From: RH-AL1 sp965277735
GTDB lineage: Bacteria > Pseudomonadota > Alphaproteobacteria > Rhizobiales > Beijerinckiaceae
Assembly: GCA_965277735.1 (NCBI GenBank)
Contig: CBDIDO010000002.1
Location: 434,001-498,000, forward strand
Direction: 5' to 3'
DNA length: 64,000 nucleotides
Shown here in pieces: positions 33,912 through 42,188 of the stretch. The translations under genes were made by a program, and so were the position numbers. The notes under the pieces are model-generated. The model saw only the letters and a list, made by a program, of their open reading frames with translations. It had not been told where the DNA came from and ran no database searches. Position 1 is the first letter of the stretch. Each line of letters opens with the position of its first letter.

Positions 33912-35111
33912 ATGACGGAGACCGACCCCGAGGCACGAGCCAAGCTCAGGATCCGCACGAAGCTGACCTCGGCCGGCCGCAAGCCGCGCGAGCAGTTCGG
34001 CTTCGTCAACACGCCGATCTACCGCGGCTCGACCGTCCTCTACCCGACCTATGCCGACCTGCAGGCGCGCAACGCGCCCTACACCTACGCCACCCACGGC
34101 ACGCCGACGGTGCGCGCGCTGGAGGAGGCCTGGAGTGAGCTGGCGGGCGCCGAGACCACCGTGCTCACGCCCTCCGGCCTCGCTGGGATCACGGTCGCCC
34201 TGCTCGCCGCCGTGAAGGCCGGCGACCACATCCTGGTGATGGATTCGGTCTACCGGCCGACGCGGATCTTCTGCGATTCGGTGCTGACGCGCCTGGGTGT
34301 CGAGACGACCTATTTCGACCCGATGCTCGGCGCCGACGTGGCCGGGCTCGTGCGCGACAACACGAGCGTGCTGTTCCTCGAGGCGCCGGGCTCGCAGAGC
34401 TTCGAGGTGCCGGACCTGCCGGCCTATGTCGCGCTGGCGCGCGAGCGCGATCTCTGCACCATCCTCGACAACACGTGGGCGACGCCGCTCTACCTGCCGC
34501 CGCACGACCTCGGCATCGACATGGCGGCCGAAGCCGGCACCAAGTACCTCTCCGGCCATTCCGACCTGCTGATGGGGCTGACCTCCGCCAATGCCAAATG
34601 GGCGGGGCGGCTGCGCGCGACCTTCGACGCCTTCTCGATGTGTACCGGGCCCGAAGACGCCTTCCTCGGACTGCGCGGGATGCGCACGCTCGAGCTGCGG
34701 CTGCGCGAGGCGCAAGCGCAGGGGCTCGCCATGGCGCGCTGGCTTGCCGAGCGCCCGGAGGTGTCGCGCGTGCTGCACCCGACTCTCCCCACCTGCCCCG
34801 GCCACGCGTTCTGGAAGCGCGACTTCCTCGGCTCGACGGGGCTGTTCTCGGTGATCCTCGAGCCGGGTCCGCCGGAGGCCGTCGCGGCAATGCTCGACCA
34901 TCTCGAGCTCTTCGGCATGGGGTTTTCGTGGGGCGGCTACGAGAGCCTGGTCGTGCCGTTCGACTGCGTGGCCTACCGCAGCGCGACGCGCTGGGCGCCG
35001 GGCGGCCCAGCCCTGCGCTTCTCGATCGGGCTGGAGGACGTCGCCGACCTGCAGGCCGACCTCGACGCCGGGTTCGCGCGCTGGCAAGCCGCCGGCGGCG
35101 CAAGCCGCTGA
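33912..35111 (+). CDS. metC: Cystathionine beta-lyase
   Basis: 399 aa PLP enzyme converting cystathionine to homocysteine. NTPIYRGSTVLYPTYADLQA, the PSGL phosphate-binding turn near residue 87, DNTWATPLYLPPHDLGID, and the PLP lysine K211 in GTKYLSGHSD mark the MetC branch of Cys/Met-metabolism enzymes. The start is ATG 33912. The last codons (GGASR, stop) contain the first copy of a short direct repeat that continues downstream. Confidence 0.92.
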   Translation: MTETDPEARAKLRIRTKLTSAGRKPREQFGFVNTPIYRGSTVLYPTYADLQARNAPYTYATHGTPTVRALEEAWSELAGAETTVLTPSGLAGITVALLAAVKAGDHILVMDSVYRPTRIFCDSVLTRLGVETTYFDPMLGADVAGLVRDNTSVLFLEAPGSQSFEVPDLPAYVALARERDLCTILDNTWATPLYLPPHDLGIDMAAEAGTKYLSGHSDLLMGLTSANAKWAGRLRATFDAFSMCTGPEDAFLGLRGMRTLELRLREAQAQGLAMARWLAERPEVSRVLHPTLPTCPGHAFWKRDFLGSTGLFSVILEPGPPEAVAAMLDHLELFGMGFSWGGYESLVVPFDCVAYRSATRWAPGGPALRFSIGLEDVADLQADLDAGFARWQAAGGASR

Positions 35112-35169
35112 CATGACGACTGCGGCGCAAGCCGCTGACATCGACGATCGCGGCGCAAGCCGCTGACAT
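35097..35169 (+). repeat. Three 18-bp direct repeats at the metC 3' end
   Basis: GGCGCAAGCCGCTGACAT occurs at 35097-35114, 35124-35141 and 35152-35169 with spacers of 9 and 10 bp. The first copy encodes the final residues and stop codon of metC; the others lie in the untranslated region, so the array looks like tandem duplication of the gene end. Confidence 0.85.
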
Positions 35170-35310
35170 GGACGACGTCGACGGACACCGTTGACGGGAG
35201 TGTGACGCCTCGCCTATAAGCCGCGCTTCGGCGCCGGCCCTCCGGCCGCCAGCCTATGCGCTTTTGCCGGCGCGGCTGTGCGCCCATCCCGAATTCGTGA
35301 GACAGGAACT

Positions 35311-35583
35311 ATGGCGAATACCAAATCGGCCCAGAAGGCCGTCCGCAAGATCGAGCGTCGCACGCTGGTGAACCGCTCGCGTCGCAGCCAGATGCGGACG
35401 TACCTGCGCAAGGTCGAGGAGGCGCTCGCCTCCGGCGACGAGGCCGCCGCCTCGGCCGCTCTCGGGGAGGCCGCGCCGCTCCTGATGCGCGCCGCCCAGA
35501 AGGGCATCGTCCACAAGAACACCGCCTCGCGGAAAGTCTCGCGCCTGTCGAAGCGCGTCCGCGCCCTCGCCAAGGCGAGCTGA
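35311..35583 (+). CDS. rpsT: 30S ribosomal protein S20
   Basis: 90 aa. MANTKSAQKAVRKIERR is the canonical start, at ATG 35311 with AGGA upstream; GIVHKNTASRKVSRLSKRV is the conserved 16S-binding segment. It binds 16S rRNA early in 30S assembly. In many alphaproteobacteria rpsT sits beside dnaA and the origin; dnaA is not present here. Confidence 0.98.
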   Translation: MANTKSAQKAVRKIERRTLVNRSRRSQMRTYLRKVEEALASGDEAAASAALGEAAPLLMRAAQKGIVHKNTASRKVSRLSKRVRALAKAS

Positions 35584-35622
35584 GCGGCAAGTCCTTCCAG
35601 CCCGTCATCGGTGGTGATTGTG

Positions 35623-35650
35623 AGCGTCCCTTTTCGAGGGGCGCTTTTTT
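35623..35650 (+). terminator. Rho-independent terminator after rpsT
   Basis: Stem AGCGTCCC / GGGGCGCT (one G-T pair) with a 7-nt loop, followed by TTTTTT. It lies 40 bp after the rpsT stop. Confidence 0.85.
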
Positions 35651-35690
35651 CGTTTGAATCCCGAACACAATGCACGCCGCATCGAATGCG

Positions 35691-35897
35691 CTAGCGGGCG
35701 CGCTCACGGGGCATCGAGAACTCGAGGTAGCCCAGCGTGTCGAGAAGGATGATGACGTCCTTCTCGCTCATCTCGTAGCCGGACACGACCAGCTTCCATC
35801 TTTGGCGATCGAAGGCGAAGGGCGACAGCATCGTCTCCTCTCGGACGAAGAGGTATCGGTGGTCATCTTTGGTGTGAACGTACAGGTTTCCGATCAA
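35691..35897 (-). CDS. Small hypothetical protein
   Basis: 68 aa from a TTG at 35897: IGNLYVHTKDDHRYLFVREE, then FDRQRWKLVVSGYEMSEKDV and a tail LGYLEFSMPRERAR. The composition is protein-like and soluble, but the start codon is weak and no Shine-Dalgarno is clear. Not recognised. It stands alone after the rpsT terminator. Confidence 0.4.
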   Translation of the reverse strand: MIGNLYVHTKDDHRYLFVREETMLSPFAFDRQRWKLVVSGYEMSEKDVIILLDTLGYLEFSMPRERAR

Positions 35898-36188
35898 GCC
35901 TATGAACGCCTATCCTGCCGACCCTACATATCCAGTCAATATAGTCATTACTTTGCATTGCGTGATTTCTAGCGCATCGCACAAGTTTTGGTCAAGTAAT
36001 TTCAAAATAACAGGAATCTTCGCGTGCGATCAATGCCATCAATACTATCAATCCAGTCGCGATGACGCTGTAGCGGCCGCCCCGGACGAGTCGTCGCGAA
36101 GATGTTGTTTTCGAATGACCTTCGCCGCCGCTAAACCAATTCGCCCTCGGATCGGCCTGCGATCCCGCTGGTCCAAGCCCCAGAAAGC
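35898..36188. other. AT-rich intergenic stretch without a supported gene
   Basis: About 290 bp, visibly more AT-rich than the flanks, with no open frame of good start context and no repeat of note apart from the sdh terminator at its right edge. Confidence 0.6.
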
Positions 36189-36217
36189 AAAAACCTCCCG
36201 CAATCAGTTGCGGGAGG
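36189..36217 (-). terminator. Rho-independent terminator of the sdhCDAB operon
   Basis: Perfect 10-bp stem CCTCCCGCAA / TTGCGGGAGG with a 4-nt loop. In the leftward direction it is followed by TTTTTG. It lies 67 bp past the sdhB stop. Confidence 0.92.
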
Positions 36218-36283
36218 CTCGGCGATGCACACGAACGATCAGAAGCTGAGGCTTAGCCGGGATCGTTTCGCTGGGGCTAGAAA

Positions 36284-37063
36284 TCAGATCTGGCGTTCGA
36301 CCATCATCTGCTTGATCTCGCTGATCGCCTTGGCCGGGTTGAGCCCCTTGGGGCAGGCCTTGGCGCAGTTCATGATCGTGTGGCAGCGGTAGAGGCGGAA
36401 CGGGTCCTCGACGAAGTCGAGCCGCTCGCCGGTCGCCTCGTCGCGCGAGTCGATGAGCCAGCGGTAGGCTTGCAGCAGCACGGCCGGCCCGAGGTAGCGG
36501 TCGCCGTTCCACCAGTAGGACGGGCAGGAGGTGGAGCAGCAGGCGCACAAGATGCACTCGTAGAGCCCGTCGAGCTTCTCGCGATCCTGCGGCGCTTGGC
36601 GCCATTCCTTCTCGGGCGCCGGCGTCTTGGTCTGCAGCCACGGCTGGATCGACGCGTGCTGCGCGTAGAAGCCCGAGAGGTCCGGCACGAGGTCCTTCAC
36701 GACCATCATGTGCGGCAGCGGGTAGATGCGGATCGGCCCAGTGACCTCGGTCATGCCCTTGGTGCAGGCGAGCGTGTTGGTACCGTCGATGTTCATCGCG
36801 CACGAGCCGCAGATGCCCTCGCGGCACGAGCGGCGGAAGGTGAGCGTCGGGTCGACCTTGGATTTGATCCAGATGATCGCGTCGAGGATCATCGGCCCGC
36901 AATCGTCGGTGTCGACGAAGAAATTGTCGATGCGCGGGTTCTCGCCGTCGTCCGGGTTCCAGCGGTAGACGCGGAACTCGCGGATGTTCTTCGCGCCTTC
37001 GGGCTTCGGCCACATCTTGCCGACGCCGATGCGGGAATTCTTGGGGAGGGTGAGCTGAACCAT
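36284..37063 (-). CDS. sdhB: Succinate dehydrogenase iron-sulfur subunit
   Basis: 259 aa. The N-terminal 2Fe-2S ferredoxin domain has CREGICGSCAMNIDG and a later Cys in NTLACTKG; the C-terminal domain has CILCACCSTSCPSYWW (4Fe-4S) and CHTIMNCAKACPKGLNP (3Fe-4S). It transfers electrons from FAD to ubiquinone in complex II. Last gene of sdhCDAB, 57 bp after sdhA. Confidence 0.98.
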   Translation of the reverse strand: MVQLTLPKNSRIGVGKMWPKPEGAKNIREFRVYRWNPDDGENPRIDNFFVDTDDCGPMILDAIIWIKSKVDPTLTFRRSCREGICGSCAMNIDGTNTLACTKGMTEVTGPIRIYPLPHMMVVKDLVPDLSGFYAQHASIQPWLQTKTPAPEKEWRQAPQDREKLDGLYECILCACCSTSCPSYWWNGDRYLGPAVLLQAYRWLIDSRDEATGERLDFVEDPFRLYRCHTIMNCAKACPKGLNPAKAISEIKQMMVERQI

Positions 37064-37120
37064 TCCATCTCTTCTTGCGGCGACGCGGGTCGCGAGCGAG
37101 CGCGGGCGTAAGGGGGACGA

Positions 37121-38956
37121 TCAGTACACGCGCGCCTTCGGCTCGATGTACTGCATGTCGTTCGACATCGTGTAGGAATGCACCGGGCGGTAGTCGATCG
37201 AGATCGACTTGGCCTGCGGGTCGACCGTGGCCAGCGTGTGCTTCATCCAGGTCTTGTCGTCGCGCTCGGTGAAGTCCTCGCGGGCATGGGCGCCGCGCGA
37301 TTCGGTGCGGTTCTTGGCGCCGTCCATCGTCACCACGGCCTGGACGATGAGGTTGTCGAACTCGAGCGTCTCGATGAGGTCAGAGTTCCAGATCAGCGAG
37401 CGGTCGGTGACGCCAATGTCGCTCGCATCGCCCCACACCTTGTGGATCTTCTCCGAGCCTTCCTCCAGCGTCTCGCCGGTGCGGTAGACCGCGCAGTTCT
37501 CCTGCATCACCTTCTGCATCCGCAGCCGCATCTCGGCGGTCGGCACCGCGCCGGTGGCGTGGCGGAAGCGATCGAGCCGCGCCAGCGCCTTGTCGGCGGA
37601 ATCGGCGGGCAGCTCGGCCTGCTTGGCGCCGGGCGTCACCACCTGCGCGGCCTTGAGGCCGGCGGCGCGGCCGAACACGACGAGATCGATCAGCGAGTTG
37701 GAGCCCAAACGATTGGCGCCGTGCACCGAGACGCAGGCGGCCTCGCCGATCGCCATCAGGCCGGGCACGATGACGTCGGGATTTCCGTCCTTCTGCATCA
37801 GCACCTCGCCGTGATAATTCGTCGGGATACCACCCATGTTGTAATGCACCGTCGGCAGCACCGGGATCGGCTCCTTGGTGAGGTCGACGCCGGCGAAAAT
37901 GCGCGCACTCTCCGAGATACCCGGCAATCTTTCGTGCAGCACCTTCGGCTCGAGATGGTCGAGGTGCAGGTAGATGTGGTCCTTGTCCTTGCCGACACCG
38001 CGGCCCTCGCGGATCTCCATGGTCATGGCGCGGGACACCATGTCGCGCGGGGCGAGGTCCTTCACGGAGGGCGCGTAGCGCTCCATGAAGCGCTCGCCCT
38101 CGCCGTTGGTGAGATAGCCGCCCTCGCCGCGCGCGCCCTCGGTGATCAGGCAGCCGGCGCCGTAGATGCCGGTCGGGTGGAACTGCACGAACTCCATGTC
38201 CTGCAGCGGCAGGCCGGCGCGCAGCACCATCGCGTTGCCGTCGCCCGTGCAGGTGTGCGCCGAGGTCGCCGAGAAATAGGCGCGGCCGTAGCCGCCGGTG
38301 GCGAGGATGACCATCTGCGCGCGGAAGCGGTGGATCGTGCCGTCGTCGAGCTTGAGGCAGACGACGCCGACGCAACGGCCCTCGTCCATGATCAGGTCGA
38401 TGGCAAAATACTCGATGAAGAACTCGGTGTCGTTCTTCAGCGCCTGGCCGTAGAGCGTGTGCAGCATCGCGTGGCCGGTGCGGTCCGCGGCGGCGCAGGT
38501 GCGCTGCGCTGGCGGCCCCTTGCCGAAATCGGTGGTCATGCCGCCGAAGGGGCGCTGGTAGATCTTGCCTTCCTCGGTGCGCGAGAAGGGCACGCCCCAA
38601 TGCTCCAGCTCGTACACCGCCTGCGGCGCGTTGCGGCAGAGGTACTCGATGGCATCCTGGTCGCCCAGCCAGTCCGACCCCTTCACGGTGTCGTACATAT
38701 GCCACTTCCAATTGTCGGCGCCCATGTTGCCGAGCGAGGCGGCGATGCCGCCCTGCGCCGCCACCGTGTGCGAGCGCGTCGGGAACACCTTGGTCACGCA
38801 GGCCGTGCGCAAGCCCGCCTGCGAGCAGCCGACGGTGGCGCGCAGGCCCGAGCCGCCAGCGCCGACGACGACGACGTCGAACGTGTGGTCGGTGATGGGG
38901 TAGGCCTTGCCGTTTTGGGCGGGGCCGGAGCCGTTGGTGGTACCGTTCGAGGCCAT
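37121..38956 (-). CDS. sdhA: Succinate dehydrogenase flavoprotein subunit
   Basis: 611 aa from ATG 38956 (MASNGTTNGSG); an in-frame extension upstream lies within sdhD. The FAD motif VVVVGAGGSGLRATVGCSQA opens the protein, and SHTVAAQGG contains the His that binds FAD covalently. HPTGIYGAGCLITEGARGEG and GANRLGSNSLIDLVVFGRAA are family signatures. It oxidises succinate to fumarate in the TCA cycle. Confidence 0.98.
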   Translation of the reverse strand: MASNGTTNGSGPAQNGKAYPITDHTFDVVVVGAGGSGLRATVGCSQAGLRTACVTKVFPTRSHTVAAQGGIAASLGNMGADNWKWHMYDTVKGSDWLGDQDAIEYLCRNAPQAVYELEHWGVPFSRTEEGKIYQRPFGGMTTDFGKGPPAQRTCAAADRTGHAMLHTLYGQALKNDTEFFIEYFAIDLIMDEGRCVGVVCLKLDDGTIHRFRAQMVILATGGYGRAYFSATSAHTCTGDGNAMVLRAGLPLQDMEFVQFHPTGIYGAGCLITEGARGEGGYLTNGEGERFMERYAPSVKDLAPRDMVSRAMTMEIREGRGVGKDKDHIYLHLDHLEPKVLHERLPGISESARIFAGVDLTKEPIPVLPTVHYNMGGIPTNYHGEVLMQKDGNPDVIVPGLMAIGEAACVSVHGANRLGSNSLIDLVVFGRAAGLKAAQVVTPGAKQAELPADSADKALARLDRFRHATGAVPTAEMRLRMQKVMQENCAVYRTGETLEEGSEKIHKVWGDASDIGVTDRSLIWNSDLIETLEFDNLIVQAVVTMDGAKNRTESRGAHAREDFTERDDKTWMKHTLATVDPQAKSISIDYRPVHSYTMSNDMQYIEPKARVY

Positions 38957-38985
38957 ACGAAGAAGCGCCTTTCGAGGATTTTCTT

Positions 38986-39384
38986 TTAGACGGGAGCGAA
39001 GCTCATGCGCAGGACGGCGTAGATGCAGCAGGCGGCGATCACGATTGCAAGGAAGGTGTTGGCGAGGAGCGACGCCTCCTTCAGGTGCCTGTCGTGAATA
39101 TAGTCGTCGATGATCGACTGCATGCCGACTTTCATGTGCCAGAGCGAGGCGCCGACGAAGAGGATCATCAGGATCGCCGGCAGCGTGGTGCCGAGCTCGG
39201 CGCGGGCGCCGGCGAAATCCTTGCGCGACAGCCGCACCACCTCCCACACGAAGGCGATCGACAGCGGCAGCAGGGCCACCGAGGTGAGGTGCATGATCCG
39301 CGCGGCGCCGGTGCCGGAATGCGCGGCGCCGAGGTAGCGGACCTTCTTGCCCCAGGTCTGGATCGTTTTGGGTTCGTTTGCCAT
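38986..39384 (-). CDS. sdhD: Succinate dehydrogenase membrane anchor SdhD
   Basis: 132 aa with three membrane helices. GAAHSGTGAARIMHLTSVAL and SLWHMKVGMQSIIDDYIHD carry the conserved Arg/His of the quinone and haem site. It lies between sdhC (10 bp) and sdhA (29 bp). Confidence 0.94.
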   Translation of the reverse strand: MANEPKTIQTWGKKVRYLGAAHSGTGAARIMHLTSVALLPLSIAFVWEVVRLSRKDFAGARAELGTTLPAILMILFVGASLWHMKVGMQSIIDDYIHDRHLKEASLLANTFLAIVIAACCIYAVLRMSFAPV

Positions 39385-39394
39385 GGTCCCGATC

Positions 39395-39805
39395 CTAGAA
39401 GAGAAGCGCCGCCGCCCAGACGATGAGCGTGAGCAGGATACCGCCGACCAGCGTGCCCCAGGCGAGCAGCTCGCGGTCGAGCTCGCCCATACCGTAGCCG
39501 AGGTCCCACACGAAATGGCGGATCCCGCCCAGGAAGTGGTGAAACAACGCCCAGGTGAACAGGAACAGCACGAAGCGGCCGAGCAGCGAGCCGAACACCG
39601 CCGAGACCGGGGCGAAGCTGTCGGGCCCCGCGGCGAGCGCGACGAGGTACCAGGCCAGCAGCGGCGTGCCGGCGTAGAGCGCCACGCCGGTGATGCGATG
39701 GACGATCGACATCATCATCGTCAGCATCGGCTTGTAGATCATCAGGTGCGGCGACAGCGGCCGCGCGGCGGCGAGCTGGATCGGGGTGGGCTTGGTCTCG
39801 GCCAT
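39395..39805 (-). CDS. sdhC: Succinate dehydrogenase cytochrome b556 subunit SdhC
   Basis: 136 aa from ATG 39805 (MAETKPTPI); a TTG at 39844 would add 13 residues. RPLSPHLMIYKPMLTMMMSI and VHRITG form the signature, and FHHFLGGIRHFVWDLGYGM carries the haem-ligand His region. Three helices. First gene of sdhCDAB. Confidence 0.94.
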   Translation of the reverse strand: MAETKPTPIQLAAARPLSPHLMIYKPMLTMMMSIVHRITGVALYAGTPLLAWYLVALAAGPDSFAPVSAVFGSLLGRFVLFLFTWALFHHFLGGIRHFVWDLGYGMGELDRELLAWGTLVGGILLTLIVWAAALLF

Positions 39806-39962
39806 CTGCGGGGTGCGGCGCTCTGGATTCTGGAAGGCTTCCAATAAGGCGAAGCTCCTGGCGCTGCAACACGATCACGTGACGCGCTTCGACGCGGCAG
39901 ATCGGCGCCGAGCGCCTATCTTGGCAGCACGGCGGATCATGCCCTCGCCCCGAGAGTGCCTC

Positions 39963-41150
39963 ATGCTCGACACGCCCCTCGTCAGCGACCCCGTCACCGA
40001 GCCCCAGGTCGCCCCCCGAGCGCGGCTCGAGATCATCGACAAGCTGCGCGGCCTCGTCATCATCCTGATGGTGCTCGACCACGTGCGCGACTTCTACAGC
40101 CGCAACGACTTCTCGCCGACCGACCTGGCGAAGACGGATGTGGCGCTGTTCGCCACCCGCTGGATCACGCATCTCTGCGCGCCGACCTTCGTGCTGCTCG
40201 CGGGCGTCGCGGTGTACATCCAATGGGAGCGGGGCAAGCGCGGCCTGCCCCTGATGCGGTTCCTGGTGACGCGCGGCCTGTGGCTGATCGCGCTCGAGGT
40301 CACCTGGGTCAGCTTCGGGTTCGGTTTCGACGAGCCGTTCTTCCTGCTGCAGGTGATCTGGGCGATCGGCTTCAGCTTCATCCTGCTGGCGCCGTTCACC
40401 GCCCTGCCCCCTTCGGTGGTGCTGGCGGTCGGTCTCGTCATCGTCTGCGGCCACGACCTGCTCGCCTCGATCCCTGCCCAGAGCTTCGGCCCCTTCGGGA
40501 TCCTCTGGACCCTGATGGTGGCCCCCGGCCGCATCCCGCACGGCTACGTGCCATACCCGGCGCTCCCTTGGTTCGGCATCATGGCCTGCGGCTACGGGGC
40601 CGGCCGGTTGTTCCTGCTGGAGCCGGCGCGGCGCGACCGCCTCCTCGTCGGGCTCGGGCTTGCCATGCTCGCCGGCTTCGCTCTGCTGCGGGGCCTCGAC
40701 GGCTACGGCGATCCCGCCCCCTGGGCCGGCCAGCAGGATGCCACCCACACCGTCCTGTCCTTCCTGAAGGTCACGAAATACCCGCCCTCGCTCGACTACA
40801 CGCTGGTGACGCTCGGCCTCGTGCTGACCTTCGCCCCGGCGATCGCGCGGATCGGCGGCACCCTCGGCGGGATGATCCTGACCTTCGGCCGGGTGCCGCT
40901 GTTCGTCTATCTCATCCACCTCTACGTCGCGCACGGCAGCGCGGTGCTGGTGCGGATGGCGATGGGCGAGGCGCCGCGGATGACCTTCGGCGCGCGCCCC
41001 GATGCCGCGCTCGTCGCGGCGAAGACCGGCGTCGGTCTGCCGGGTGTCTATCTCGCGTGGATCCTGGTCATCCTTGCGCTATGGCCGCTCGCGGTCTGGT
41101 ATCAGCGCTTCAAGGCGCGGCGGCGGGACTGGTGGCTGGGGTATCTATGA
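39963..41150 (+). CDS. DUF1624 / acyltransferase-3-like membrane protein
   Basis: 395 aa polytopic inner-membrane protein, from ATG 39963 (MLDTPLVSD). The start of the conserved part, RLEIIDKLRGLVIILMVLDH, then VRDFY, is the DUF1624/heparan-glucosaminide N-acetyltransferase pattern with its first-helix Arg and His. ALPWFGIMACGYGAGRLF and PLFVYLIHLYVAHG are also typical. About ten helices. Predicted to acetylate or otherwise modify an envelope sugar or lipid; substrate unknown. Divergent from sdhC. Confidence 0.85.
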   Translation: MLDTPLVSDPVTEPQVAPRARLEIIDKLRGLVIILMVLDHVRDFYSRNDFSPTDLAKTDVALFATRWITHLCAPTFVLLAGVAVYIQWERGKRGLPLMRFLVTRGLWLIALEVTWVSFGFGFDEPFFLLQVIWAIGFSFILLAPFTALPPSVVLAVGLVIVCGHDLLASIPAQSFGPFGILWTLMVAPGRIPHGYVPYPALPWFGIMACGYGAGRLFLLEPARRDRLLVGLGLAMLAGFALLRGLDGYGDPAPWAGQQDATHTVLSFLKVTKYPPSLDYTLVTLGLVLTFAPAIARIGGTLGGMILTFGRVPLFVYLIHLYVAHGSAVLVRMAMGEAPRMTFGARPDAALVAAKTGVGLPGVYLAWILVILALWPLAVWYQRFKARRRDWWLGYL

Positions 41151-41166
41151 CCTCGGCATGCCCGGG

Positions 41167-41245
41167 CGTCATTGCGAGCCGGAGGCGAAGCAACCAAGGA
41201 GTCGCCTGCGTGCCCCTTGGTTGCTTCGCTTCGCTCGCAATGACG
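41167..41245. repeat. Long intergenic inverted repeat (palindromic repeat element)
   Basis: The left arm at 41167-41199 begins CGTCATTGCGAGC and ends GAAGCAACCAAGG. The right arm at 41215-41245 is its near-complement, beginning CCTTGGTTGCTTCG and ending GCTCGCAATGACG. The arms can form a hairpin of about 30 bp. This CATTGCGAGCGAAGCGAAGC type of element is common in multiple copies in alphaproteobacterial genomes. It lies between the DUF1624 gene and murI. Confidence 0.85.
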
Positions 41246-41375
41246 CGAGATGAGGGCGCCGTTGGCACGGCATTAACGACGCCGTGCTCTCCTGCGCCTC
41301 GCCATGCTAGTCGATCTCGCGGCGGGAAGCCGCTATAGAGCCCCGCGCTCCGTCTTTCCCTGCCGTCTCGAGGCC

Positions 41376-42188
41376 ATGGCCGCGCCTGCAAAGATCCTCG
41401 TCTTCGATTCGGGCCTCGGCGGACTCACCGTGGCGGCGGAAGTCGCGCGGCTCCGACCGGACGCCACGCTGATCTACGCCGCGGACGATGCCGGCTTCCC
41501 CTATGGCGACTGGTCGGCACGAGAGCTCGCCCCGCGCGTCGTCGCGGTGATGCGCAAGCTTGTCGCGGACATCCGGCCCGACCTCTGCGTCGTCGCCTGC
41601 AACACGGCCGCGACGCTCGTGCTCGCCGATCTGCGCGCGGCCCTTCCCGACCTGCCCTTCGTCGGCACCGTGCCGGCGATCAAGCCGGCGGCCGCGCTGT
41701 CGCGCTCGAAGCTCATCTCGGTTCTGGCGACGCCCGGCACCGTGCAGCGCGACTACACGCGCGCGCTGATCGAAAGCTTCGCGGCGGACTGCGCCGTCAC
41801 CCTTGTCGGCTCGACCACTCTCGCCGCTCTCGCCGAAAAGGCGATGGCGGGCGGGCCGGTGGCGGATGCCGCGATCGCCGCCGAGATCGCCCCCTGCTTC
41901 GTGGCGCAAAGGGATCGCGACACCGAGCGGCGCACCGACACGATCGTGCTCGCCTGCACGCATTATCCGCTGCTCGTCGACCGCTTCAACGCGCTGGCGC
42001 CCTGGCCGGTGAGTTGGCTCGACCCGGCGGCCGCCATCGCGCGGCGCGTCGACCATGTGCTCGTCGAATCGGGCTTCGATGCGGGCGCGCCGGCCGCGCG
42101 GCCGATCCCCGTTCGCTTCACCAGCGGCCGCGCACTGAGCCCAGCCATCGCCCGCGCGTTTTCAGCGCGCGGGCTGACGCTGGTCTAG
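41376..42188 (+). CDS. murI: Glutamate racemase
   Basis: 270 aa making D-glutamate for peptidoglycan. The start is ATG 41376 (MAAPAKILVF). D11 in FDSGLGG and the two catalytic Cys in VVACNTAAT and VLACTHYPLL are present, plus GTVPAIKPA. The 3' end overlaps the convergent monooxygenase gene by 4 bp. Confidence 0.95.
   Translation: MAAPAKILVFDSGLGGLTVAAEVARLRPDATLIYAADDAGFPYGDWSARELAPRVVAVMRKLVADIRPDLCVVACNTAATLVLADLRAALPDLPFVGTVPAIKPAAALSRSKLISVLATPGTVQRDYTRALIESFAADCAVTLVGSTTLAALAEKAMAGGPVADAAIAAEIAPCFVAQRDRDTERRTDTIVLACTHYPLLVDRFNALAPWPVSWLDPAAAIARRVDHVLVESGFDAGAPAARPIPVRFTSGRALSPAIARAFSARGLTLV

Noticed and set aside
35097..35169. Possible CRISPR array from the three direct repeats
   Set aside because: Repeats are only 18 bp, spacers 9-10 bp, first copy lies inside metC, and no cas gene is present.
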